From the NCBI GenBank assembly GCA_030017825.1, contig JASEGW010000034.1:1-13982 (forward strand): DNA of 13,982 nucleotides, read 5' to 3'. Positions 1-6,855 of this stretch are shown here, in pieces. The notes under the pieces were generated by a model, which saw only the letters and a program-made list of their open reading frames with translations, searched no databases and had not been told where the DNA came from. The stretch is from a bacterium (GTDB taxonomy: Bacteria; UBA9089; JAHJRX01). Numbering within the stretch: position 1 is the first letter of the stretch; each line of letters starts with the position of its first letter. The translations under genes and the position numbers were made by a program.

Positions 1-54
1 TTAATAGGACATTTTTATTTTGCTTAAATAGGACATTATCATTTTGCTGTTACA
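1..54. mobile_element. Probable end of an insertion sequence (IS21-like), cut by the window edge
   Basis: Two direct copies of a 22-bp unit lie at 3-24 and 27-48 (24-bp period, 20 of 22 bases identical); both begin AATAGGACATT and end ATTTTGCT. The second copy runs straight into TGTTACA ending at 54, so read from the inside strand the element would begin TGTAACAGC. Repeated subterminal units of about 20 bp with TG...CA termini are a known property of IS21-family ends, presumably transposase-binding sites; IS481-like ends are an alternative. The transposase genes would lie left of the window. The putative terminus is only 26 bp from the channel gene's stop codon. The repeats are seen directly; the family assignment is inference. 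Confidence 0.45.
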
Positions 55-80
55 TCCTTTATAATAAAAAAGTTGTAGAA

Positions 81-863
81 CTATTTAGTTTTTTTATCAA
101 AAGTTAAATTATCTAACTTTTGATTTATTTCTGTAAGAAGATTAATTATTCTTATCTGCTCTTTATCTTCTTTTTTTTCTTCTTCTTCGATAGATTCTTT
201 AAAAAAAAGGGAAGCAATGGTTGCTGTAAGAGTGCCAAAGAGACCAATTCCAGCAAGCATCATAAATATTCCTAAAACACGGCCTAAGCAAGAGATTGGG
301 TAAATATCTCCATAACCAACTGTTGTTAAGGTTACTACACTCCACCAGAAAGCGTCAAATAGTGTGTTAATATTTTCATTAATACCTTTTTCTAGTATAA
401 ACATAGCTATAGTTCCAAAAGATAATATTGATAAGGTAATAGCAGTTATATAAACAAAAGTTTTTTTGACAAAAACAGTAGAAAGTTGTCTTATGGTTCT
501 AATAAGTAATGCAAAAGCTATAGCTAATCTTAATAAACGGAGAAGGCGAACTAACCTAAGAAGTCTTCCAAATCTTAATATCTGAACAGACTGTATAAGA
601 GGAATTGATGATATAAAATCTATCCAATGATACTTTAGATATAGCTTTTTTGATTTAGAGGTATAAAGACCGTAAAAGAATTCTCCTAAAAATACAAAAC
701 AAACAAAGGTATCGATATATACACATTGCAGTTTTGCTTCTTTAGATAATTCAATAGTAGCATCAAGCAGTAATAATACTAAGACTACGATAGTAAAAAT
801 TATAATAAGAATATCAACAAATCTAATTGTATCTTTAATGTGAGGTTTTTTATTTTCTTCCAT
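81..863 (-). CDS. Voltage-gated potassium channel, six-helix (Kv/KvAP-like) subunit
   Basis: This 260-residue inner-membrane protein would form a tetrameric K+ channel. Six hydrophobic segments can be placed: S1 about 14-36, S2 48-66, S3 80-92, S4 94-114, S5 135-157 and S6 193-221. The selectivity filter TVGYGD is at 181-186 with its pore helix just before it. S4 carries six arginines at exact three-residue spacing (R97, R100, R103, R106, R109, R112), the hallmark of a voltage sensor. E61 in S2 and D82 in S3 sit where charge-transfer acidic residues occur. After S6 comes a highly charged tail (222-235) and a probable coiled coil (236-253); no RCK/TrkA-N domain is present. The ATG lies 2 nt after the purM stop and has no clear Shine-Dalgarno sequence, so translation is probably coupled to purM. 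The family call is secure; gating behaviour is inferred from S4. Confidence 0.94.
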   Translation of the reverse strand: MEENKKPHIKDTIRFVDILIIIFTIVVLVLLLLDATIELSKEAKLQCVYIDTFVCFVFLGEFFYGLYTSKSKKLYLKYHWIDFISSIPLIQSVQILRFGRLLRLVRLLRLLRLAIAFALLIRTIRQLSTVFVKKTFVYITAITLSILSFGTIAMFILEKGINENINTLFDAFWWSVVTLTTVGYGDIYPISCLGRVLGIFMMLAGIGLFGTLTATIASLFFKESIEEEEKKEDKEQIRIINLLTEINQKLDNLTFDKKTK

Positions 864-865
864 AG

Positions 866-1864
866 TTATTTTATAATTACTTTTTTTCTACCTTTGGTAA
901 TACTTCCTATTAAATATGCTTTTTCACCAAGAAAGGATAGGTGTTCCATGATGGAGCTAACATCTTCTTTATTAACTATAATGCATATCCCAATTCCCAT
1001 GTTAAATGTTTTAAACATTTCTTCTTCAGAACTGTTGCCTCTTTTCCATATAGTACTAAATATTTTTGGAACCTTCCAGCTATTTTTGTTTATTTCAGCA
1101 TTAACTCGAGAAGGGAGTATTCTTTGAATATTTTCAATTAACCCTCCACCAGTAATATGGGAAATCCCCATAATAGGATATTTATCTATTAGACTTAAGA
1201 TGGGTTTTACATATATTTTAGTAGGTGTAAGAAGGCTTGAGGAGAACTTAATAAGCTCTTGAGGGGGAAAGATTTTTCTAATGAATGAAAAGCCATTACT
1301 ATGCACTCCTGATGAAGCAATGCCAATAATTTGATCAGAGGGCTTTATGCTGTTTCCGTTTATAATTTTAGAACGATCTAAAATACCTACACAAAAACCC
1401 GCTAAGTCATATTCGTTTTCTTGATAAAAGCCAGGCATTTCTGCTGTTTCTCCACCTAAAAGAGCACAGTTAGCTATTTTACATCCCTTAACAATACCTG
1501 ATACTACAGCTTCAGCTACTCTGCTATTTAATTTACTTGTAGCAAAATAGTCAAGCATAAAAAGAGGTTGAGCACCCATTGCTATGACATCATTTACACA
1601 CATGCCTACTAAATCTATACCAATAGTGTTATGCTTGTTGGCTAAAACAGAAATCTTTATTTTTGTACCTACGCCATCGCAACTAGAAACAAGAATGGGA
1701 TCGTTAAGATTTGTAAAATTTGGAGCAAATAAACCACTAAAACCTCCGATATCAGTTAACACTTCTGGCCTAAAGGTAGGACGAACTAATCTTTTAATTT
1801 TAGAGACAAAAAGATTTCCTGCTTTAACATCTACACCAGCATCTTTATAAGTAAATGAGGTCAT
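866..1864 (-). CDS. purM: Phosphoribosylformylglycinamidine cyclo-ligase (AIR synthetase)
   Basis: PurM closes the imidazole ring in de novo purine synthesis, converting FGAM and ATP to AIR in the cytoplasm. The 332-residue length is slightly below the usual 340-350. Family landmarks appear in order: YKDAGVD near the N-terminus (6-12), DGVGTK (63-68), GIDLVGMCVND (82-92), GGETAEMPG (137-145), SSGVHSNG (184-191), HITGGG (236-241) and FNMG (287-290). The start is well supported: AGGAG at 1871-1875 stands 6 nt before the ATG. It is separated from the other purine genes of this window by the surface-polysaccharide block and follows a MITE-like element; the channel gene follows after 2 nt. I found no convincing promoter in the 194-nt upstream gap, so transcription may come from within the MITE or by read-through from wzi. 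Confidence 0.97.
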   Translation of the reverse strand: MTSFTYKDAGVDVKAGNLFVSKIKRLVRPTFRPEVLTDIGGFSGLFAPNFTNLNDPILVSSCDGVGTKIKISVLANKHNTIGIDLVGMCVNDVIAMGAQPLFMLDYFATSKLNSRVAEAVVSGIVKGCKIANCALLGGETAEMPGFYQENEYDLAGFCVGILDRSKIINGNSIKPSDQIIGIASSGVHSNGFSFIRKIFPPQELIKFSSSLLTPTKIYVKPILSLIDKYPIMGISHITGGGLIENIQRILPSRVNAEINKNSWKVPKIFSTIWKRGNSSEEEMFKTFNMGIGICIIVNKEDVSSIMEHLSFLGEKAYLIGSITKGRKKVIIK

Positions 1865-1926
1865 TATTATCTCCTAATCATTTTTTATTATTGTCAAAAT
1901 TTAACATACCATTTCTTTGATTAATT

Positions 1927-2008
1927 GTAACTATTCAGCATAAACCTAAATTTTTAAATTTCGCACTAAGGAAATATGTTGTTACATTGAAGATTGCTGA
2001 ATAGTTAC
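1927..2008. mobile_element. 82-bp MITE-like element with perfect 14-bp terminal inverted repeats
   Basis: GTAACTATTCAGCA at 1927-1940 is the exact reverse complement of TGCTGAATAGTTAC at 1995-2008, with a 54-nt AT-rich interior and no coding potential. The outside flanks are GATTAATT (1919-1926) and GTTTAATT (2009-2016), identical in 7 of 8 positions, as expected for an ageing 8-bp target-site duplication. GTAA-starting inverted repeats and 8-bp duplications are known traits of the IS66 family, so a non-autonomous IS66 derivative is the best reading. It fills much of the gap between wzi and purM. An RNA hairpin with a 54-nt loop is the alternative, but would not explain the flanking duplication. 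The repeats are seen; the origin is inferred. Confidence 0.62.
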
Positions 2009-2058
2009 GTTTAATTTCATTTTTATTTGACAGTATAATTTTACTACAGCGGAAGATC

Positions 2059-3201
2059 TTAGTAGTCACATGATATTCTAAAATAATTCAGTCCATCATC
2101 TTTGTAATATTCTAAGCTTGTATTAGTATTATTTATTTCAATATTTTTTATCTTTACTTTATACCTTTTCTTTGTCTTAATACTATTAGAAAAAAGATCG
2201 CTATTTTCTATATCATATTCAAGCGCTAAAATAGCTATTCCTAAATCATAATCTATATTTAAATAAAGGTCTTCTGCATCTGTTCCCATATGATGGCCAA
2301 TAACTCTTCCTTTATAAGTGTACCCATTTCTATATATATGATGTTTATAAAAATAACATCGAGCATTTTTAACACTATTATTTGCATATTCTAAAATTAG
2401 ATTTGTTTTGCCAAAAGAGGTGGAGACACCATATAATCTTCCCCATTTACATGGAAGGCCGCCTGCTTCATCTTCACCAACGAAATCTCCATAGATTGTA
2501 AAGCTTTTTATTATGGGTAAATAATTAGACAGTTCAATAGAAAAGTCAAATCCAGCAAGTTGATTATTGTCTAGTTTCCCAGGCTCATTTTCGTGGCTTG
2601 CTAAAAATACCTTCCAGTAATCACTAATGCTTAACTTTTCTCTTCCATCTCCACCAAAGATTATAACTCTATTTAAACTAAAGTTAAATATTTTAAAAGG
2701 TGTAAAATTGACTCTTATCCCAGTTAAATAGGGATTAGGAATAACTCTATCCTCTTCTAGTCTTGTTAAGAACCAGAAAAACTTAGTTTTGCCTAAATAA
2801 GGTAGTACTGTTGGTTTATTGTTTGATAGCATTCCTAGTTTAAATGGTTCTGTGTTATTTGAGAGAAGCATTGAGCTGTGAAGACCTGGCCCAAACCAGA
2901 GAGTTTTTTTCCCAAGAGTAATCTTTATATTTCTAATATCAATATCAAGATAACCTTCCAATAGTTTAACATTACCATTTATTAACTCTGGATTAAGATA
3001 AATATTTAAGTCTTTCAGAAAGTTATGCTTAGCTTTAATGCCAAGCTCAAAATTAGTTTTTTTATCATAACTTCTTGCAAAGTTTTCTTCAAGAACATAG
3101 TTCTTGTTAATTAAAATTGGCTTAAAATATATGCTATCTATTTTTGCATGTAAAGGTTCAAGATTTAGTAGGAAGATTAGAATTATTAGGATGAGTATCA
3201 T
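2059..3201 (-). CDS. wzi: Wzi-like outer-membrane capsule assembly/attachment protein
   Basis: This 380-residue protein resembles the Wzi family, an outer-membrane beta-barrel that in group 1 capsule systems binds secreted polysaccharide and anchors it to the cell. A hydrophobic N-terminus (2-18) ending LHA suggests a signal peptide cut near residue 19, although it lacks the usual basic n-region. Two family blocks are visible: LWFGPGLHSSMLLSNN (101-116), and NGYTYKGR at 292-299 with GHHMGTD at 302-308. The remainder alternates polar and hydrophobic residues as beta-strands do, and the protein ends in an aromatic residue (Y380), a common barrel signal. The start ATG shares one base with the upstream TAA stop (TAATG), and an in-frame stop a few codons upstream excludes an earlier ATG. 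It is last in the waaA-wzz-export-wzi unit. The fold family is fairly sure; which polysaccharide it binds is unknown. Confidence 0.88.
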   Translation of the reverse strand: MILILIILIFLLNLEPLHAKIDSIYFKPILINKNYVLEENFARSYDKKTNFELGIKAKHNFLKDLNIYLNPELINGNVKLLEGYLDIDIRNIKITLGKKTLWFGPGLHSSMLLSNNTEPFKLGMLSNNKPTVLPYLGKTKFFWFLTRLEEDRVIPNPYLTGIRVNFTPFKIFNFSLNRVIIFGGDGREKLSISDYWKVFLASHENEPGKLDNNQLAGFDFSIELSNYLPIIKSFTIYGDFVGEDEAGGLPCKWGRLYGVSTSFGKTNLILEYANNSVKNARCYFYKHHIYRNGYTYKGRVIGHHMGTDAEDLYLNIDYDLGIAILALEYDIENSDLFSNSIKTKKRYKVKIKNIEINNTNTSLEYYKDDGLNYFRISCDY

Positions 3202-5618
3202 TATTTTAGGGCATTTTTAGTAATAGCATAAACTGTTACAACTTTAAACAATATTTCTAAGGTGTCCATAAAGGACTTCTTTAAGGTAATTTTTGTTTCA
3301 AGTGTCTCAGGAACTACAATCATATCTCCTGGTTCAATATTTTTAAATCTTAGGAAAGAACTCCTTGCGCTTCCGTCAACTTTCATGATATGAATCGCAT
3401 CTTTGTCAGCTCTTTTGGTAATTCCACCAACCTCCTTAAGATAATAGTTGACAAAAGCTCCTTCTTTGTGAAGAATAGCTCCTGGATTATAAACAGATCC
3501 AATTATTATTACTGAATTTGGTTTTTTCGGAATAAAGAGATAATCTCCCCTCTCTAAAGAAATATCATATTTAGAGCCAGCACACTTGTCTAATTCAGTT
3601 AATTTTATAACCATTCTTCCTTTTTTGGACTGTTCTAAAAAAGATCTTATAAAAGTTTCTTTTTCTCTTAAGCTTTTAAGTTGCGCATTTTCCTCTTCCT
3701 TGGGTAGATTTATTTTTTCTATTTTCTGCTCTTCTTTTAGAAGAGACATTTTCTGTTCAAAGAATAGCTTTTCTATTCCCTCTTCTTCTTTTTTTATAAT
3801 GGATTTTCTAATAAATATTGCACCTTTTAGGAAAGCTTCTTCTGTAAATCCACCGGCTCTCTTAATTACACTGCTTAACAATTCATTTTTACTAATTACA
3901 TATTCTCCTGGAAGTTTAAACTCACCTTCTAATTTTATTGTATCATGAGCAAGCCATTCAGGAATCATGCGAATAAATAAAACATCATTTTTTTCTAATT
4001 TAATATCATGCGATTGATCGCCATTTAATGCTTTTCTTAAATTTACGGAAATTATATTGGTAGTTCCATCCTCAAGAATACGCGATAATTCAGCTTTATC
4101 TAAATATGCTTCTTCCTTTAAATTACCTCCTTTTATGATTAAATCACTAATTTTCATATTTTCAGATAAAGGATGAATTCCTGGTGCCCTTACATAACCT
4201 TTTATACTCACCATAGGCTTATCTTTAACTTCCCACTTTGAATATATCTTTATAGTATCAAATTCGTTTAATATTAGATCTTGACTTTTATCGCCATTAA
4301 GAAGTTTACCTAAATTAAAAGTAATTAATTTTGGATGAAAGTCAGGAGAAATCAGTCTTATAATCTCAGCATATTCAAAATATGTTTCTGCTAAAAGTTT
4401 TCCTTCTGAAATTATATCGCTAAGTTTCATATTAGATTTTAATTCATATTTACCTTGATACAGTACATTTCCTTCTAAGTTAACATATTGATATACCTTA
4501 CTTGAAATAGGCGCAACTAAGATTATATCATTATTATAAAGATCTATATCTAAATTGATTTTTTCTTTTAGTAATTTTTCATAATTAATATCATAAACAA
4601 TTCTCTTTTTATGAGCTTCAATTCTTTCTATTTGAATTCTCTGAGTATAACCTGAAGGGATAATTCCTCCAGCTAAATTCAGTGCTTGGGCAAGGGTGAT
4701 TCTATCCTTAAATTCATATATATATGGCGACCGATGAACACACCCAGTAATTCCCACTACTGGTCCTATTACCGGAACAAATATTGTATCCCCATTTTCT
4801 AACCTAATATCATTACTCTTATCTCCTTCTAGAAGAAAATCATATAGATCAATTATTTTTATTTCTTTATTATTACGAATTAATTTTATCTTACGCATAG
4901 TTCCTCTTTTACTAGGGCCGCCAGCAACATAAAGAGCATTATATAAGGTAGCTAAGGAACTTACTGTATAACAACCAGGATTTTTAATCTCACCAAGTAC
5001 AAATACTTGCATGGTTCGTAGTTCACCCATAGTTATATTCAAGGAAAAGTCAGTATAAATTTTGGAAAGTTCTTTATAAATTAGATTTTCTGCCTTTGAA
5101 AAAGAAAGGCCAGAAATCACTATTGCTCCAACTTTAGGTATAAATATATTTCCATTTCTATCAATGATGACATTAAACGACATAGCTACTTTTCCCCAAA
5201 TATTAATAATTAGCTCATCGCCTGGGCCTAAAATATAATCAAGTCCCACAGGAACATTTGCAATAGGAGCAAAAGTGCTAATTCCTTGTTCAAATAAATC
5301 ATATCCAAATTGCTTTAAGTTTTTATCAATAGTTGAAGGTATTTTACCTGATAGAATAGATTCAATTTGTGATGTTTCTTCTTTTGCTATAGGTTTTTCT
5401 TTTGAAGGAAGTTGTTTTTCAAATTCTTCCTTTTTTGATTTTAGTTCTTTAGCTTTAATAGCTTTATCATACAACTCTTTATTAAGACTATCCATTGTGG
5501 GAATAGCTGAGCTTTCTTCAATATCGGTAAACATTTTTGCAAGAATTATTTGATTTGAAAACAATAAAATTGTTAAAATGCTTATACTTATAATACTTCT
5601 TGTTATTCTGCTCTTCAT
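3201..5618 (-). CDS. Polysaccharide export protein with Poly_export domain and six SLBB units (Wza-like)
   Basis: This 805-residue periplasmic/outer-membrane protein should form the export conduit for a surface polysaccharide. A signal peptide spans 1-27 (basic start, hydrophobic core, ILA end), without a lipobox Cys. A charged segment (45-85) precedes the Poly_export domain (about 124-203, starting LDYILGPGDEL). Six SLBB (beta-grasp) units follow, each opening with a V/I-x-GxVxxPG-like strand and closing with Asp plus a hydrophobic strand: roughly 204-282, 286-369, 377-459, 468-550, 559-697 and 702-770. The closing Asp residues are D277, D364, D454, D545, D692 and D765. Unit five holds a coiled-coil insert (605-665). 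The tail 783-805 could be a membrane helix, like the helix of Wza that crosses the outer membrane. Classical Wza has about 380 residues, so this is the long SLBB class. AAAGGAAG (5623-5630) supports the start; the ATGA overlap with wzz implies coupling. Confidence 0.93.
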   Translation of the reverse strand: MKSRITRSIISISILTILLFSNQIILAKMFTDIEESSAIPTMDSLNKELYDKAIKAKELKSKKEEFEKQLPSKEKPIAKEETSQIESILSGKIPSTIDKNLKQFGYDLFEQGISTFAPIANVPVGLDYILGPGDELIINIWGKVAMSFNVIIDRNGNIFIPKVGAIVISGLSFSKAENLIYKELSKIYTDFSLNITMGELRTMQVFVLGEIKNPGCYTVSSLATLYNALYVAGGPSKRGTMRKIKLIRNNKEIKIIDLYDFLLEGDKSNDIRLENGDTIFVPVIGPVVGITGCVHRSPYIYEFKDRITLAQALNLAGGIIPSGYTQRIQIERIEAHKKRIVYDINYEKLLKEKINLDIDLYNNDIILVAPISSKVYQYVNLEGNVLYQGKYELKSNMKLSDIISEGKLLAETYFEYAEIIRLISPDFHPKLITFNLGKLLNGDKSQDLILNEFDTIKIYSKWEVKDKPMVSIKGYVRAPGIHPLSENMKISDLIIKGGNLKEEAYLDKAELSRILEDGTTNIISVNLRKALNGDQSHDIKLEKNDVLFIRMIPEWLAHDTIKLEGEFKLPGEYVISKNELLSSVIKRAGGFTEEAFLKGAIFIRKSIIKKEEEGIEKLFFEQKMSLLKEEQKIEKINLPKEEENAQLKSLREKETFIRSFLEQSKKGRMVIKLTELDKCAGSKYDISLERGDYLFIPKKPNSVIIIGSVYNPGAILHKEGAFVNYYLKEVGGITKRADKDAIHIMKVDGSARSSFLRFKNIEPGDMIVVPETLETKITLKKSFMDTLEILFKVVTVYAITKNALK

Positions 5619-6838
5619 CTTACTTCCTTTCTAAAAAGTAAAGTTATATTAGAAATATTAATCCCTTGTTTTTCAAGATATTCTAAGAAAAAAGCTAAAA
5701 AGATGCCCATAAATATAGATAGAAATCCTGATAGCAAAACATTTAGCTTTATCTTAGGTTTTATCTTTTTTGTAGGAGGAATGGCTTTATCTAAAATTTC
5801 TATTTTAGTAACCTCACTGGCTTCTAATATCTTAGCCTTTTCATATTCTTCTTGTAAAAGCTTATAAATCATCTCTTGAATCATGACGTTTCTCTTTAAT
5901 CTCATTAAATTTAGACCCACTGCTGGTAGTTCTTTAAAAGGAATTATTGTTAAGCCAGATTCAGAGATATTCTTTTTATAATAATGAGGATTACCATTTC
6001 CAAATTCCATTTGAGAAAGTTGTTTTTTAAGTTGGACTATCTCTAATTGTTTTTTCTCAAATTCAGGATGGTCGGTAGAAACATAACTCTTCATAACTCC
6101 AAGTTGGACTTCTATAGTAGCAATATGAGCTTTTAATTCTGCAGCTGCTTTGATTGCTTCCTCTATTTCTGTATTTAGGGAAATTGTTTTATTTTTTTCC
6201 TGAAAACCCCTTAGAGAATCTTCTGCTTGCTTGAGATTCTCTAAAGTCTTATCTAATTGCTCTTTAATAAAAATACGATTAGTTTTTTGTATGGATAAAC
6301 TGCTATTCTGTAGATAGTTTTGTAATTCTTGAATATAAGCATTCGCAATATCAGAAGCTAACTCTGGATTTTTTAACTGTACTTTAACTACAATAAGCCC
6401 TTCTTTCTCTTGGTTAATAGAAGTTGCATTCTTTAAAGTTATAACTGCTACTTCCATATTTTTTGCTTCTTCTTTAGATTTTAATTTAAAATAATCTATT
6501 AGGCCATACTTCTTAATTATTCTTTCAGCGATATTTCTGCTCTTTAAAATAGATATATGGTGATCTTTGCTATCTCCTATCCCTGATAAAGAAGCTAAGT
6601 TACCAAAAGAGCTTTGAGAAAGAACCTTTGAAAGCAAATTTCCTTGATTTTTTGTAGGAGGAAGTATAGTAGTAAAGGCTTCATATATTTTAGGCATTGA
6701 TAAGCTCACTACAAAAGTTAAAAAAGTAGTAAAGAAAAAGATAGATATTAGTACTTTCCTATATTTATATATAACATTTAAATAATCTATAAAATTTATC
6801 TCTTCTTCGATGGGAAACGAGCTTAAATTATTTTCCAT
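5615..6838 (-). CDS. wzz: Polysaccharide co-polymerase / chain-length determinant (Wzz family), no kinase domain
   Basis: This 407-residue inner-membrane protein should set the length of a surface polysaccharide and contact the export protein. It has the Wzz layout: a short cytoplasmic N-terminus with the family-like EINFIDYLNVIYKYRK start (13-28), TM1 about 29-48, a large periplasmic part with predicted coiled coils (about 185-275 and 315-345), the proline-rich IPPTKKIKP motif (353-361) and TM2 about 366-387. About 20 cytoplasmic residues follow TM2 and no Walker motifs or tyrosine cluster appear, so it is not a Wzc-type kinase fusion. GAAAGG at 6850-6855 lies 11 nt before the ATG, a slightly long spacing. 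It starts 17 nt after waaA and overlaps the export gene by 4 nt (ATGA). Membership is confident; the polymer it controls cannot be read from this window. Confidence 0.92.
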   Translation of the reverse strand: MENNLSSFPIEEEINFIDYLNVIYKYRKVLISIFFFTTFLTFVVSLSMPKIYEAFTTILPPTKNQGNLLSKVLSQSSFGNLASLSGIGDSKDHHISILKSRNIAERIIKKYGLIDYFKLKSKEEAKNMEVAVITLKNATSINQEKEGLIVVKVQLKNPELASDIANAYIQELQNYLQNSSLSIQKTNRIFIKEQLDKTLENLKQAEDSLRGFQEKNKTISLNTEIEEAIKAAAELKAHIATIEVQLGVMKSYVSTDHPEFEKKQLEIVQLKKQLSQMEFGNGNPHYYKKNISESGLTIIPFKELPAVGLNLMRLKRNVMIQEMIYKLLQEEYEKAKILEASEVTKIEILDKAIPPTKKIKPKIKLNVLLSGFLSIFMGIFLAFFLEYLEKQGINISNITLLFRKEVR

Positions 6839-6855
6839 ATTTATGTAAACCTTTC

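Noticed and set aside
840..1141. Plus-strand open frames opposite the purM 3' end and the start of the channel gene
   Set aside because: They are antisense to well-recognised coding sequence, have no ribosome-binding site, and match no family.
1870..1897. TTGACA at 1892-1897 (minus) as a purM -35 box
   Set aside because: No -10 hexamer lies 16-18 nt downstream; that position is occupied by the Shine-Dalgarno sequence.
2027..2039. TTGACA next to TATAAT on the plus strand
   Set aside because: The hexamers are 1 nt apart instead of about 17, and no plus-strand gene follows.
2041..2069. Terminator at the end of wzi
   Set aside because: ACTAC/GTAGT pairs over only 5 bp with a long loop and no U-tract.
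3586..3948. Plus-strand 120-residue open frame opposite the SLBB gene
   Set aside because: Its Ser/Phe-rich composition is what the complement of the Lys/Glu-rich coiled coil produces; it is a shadow frame.
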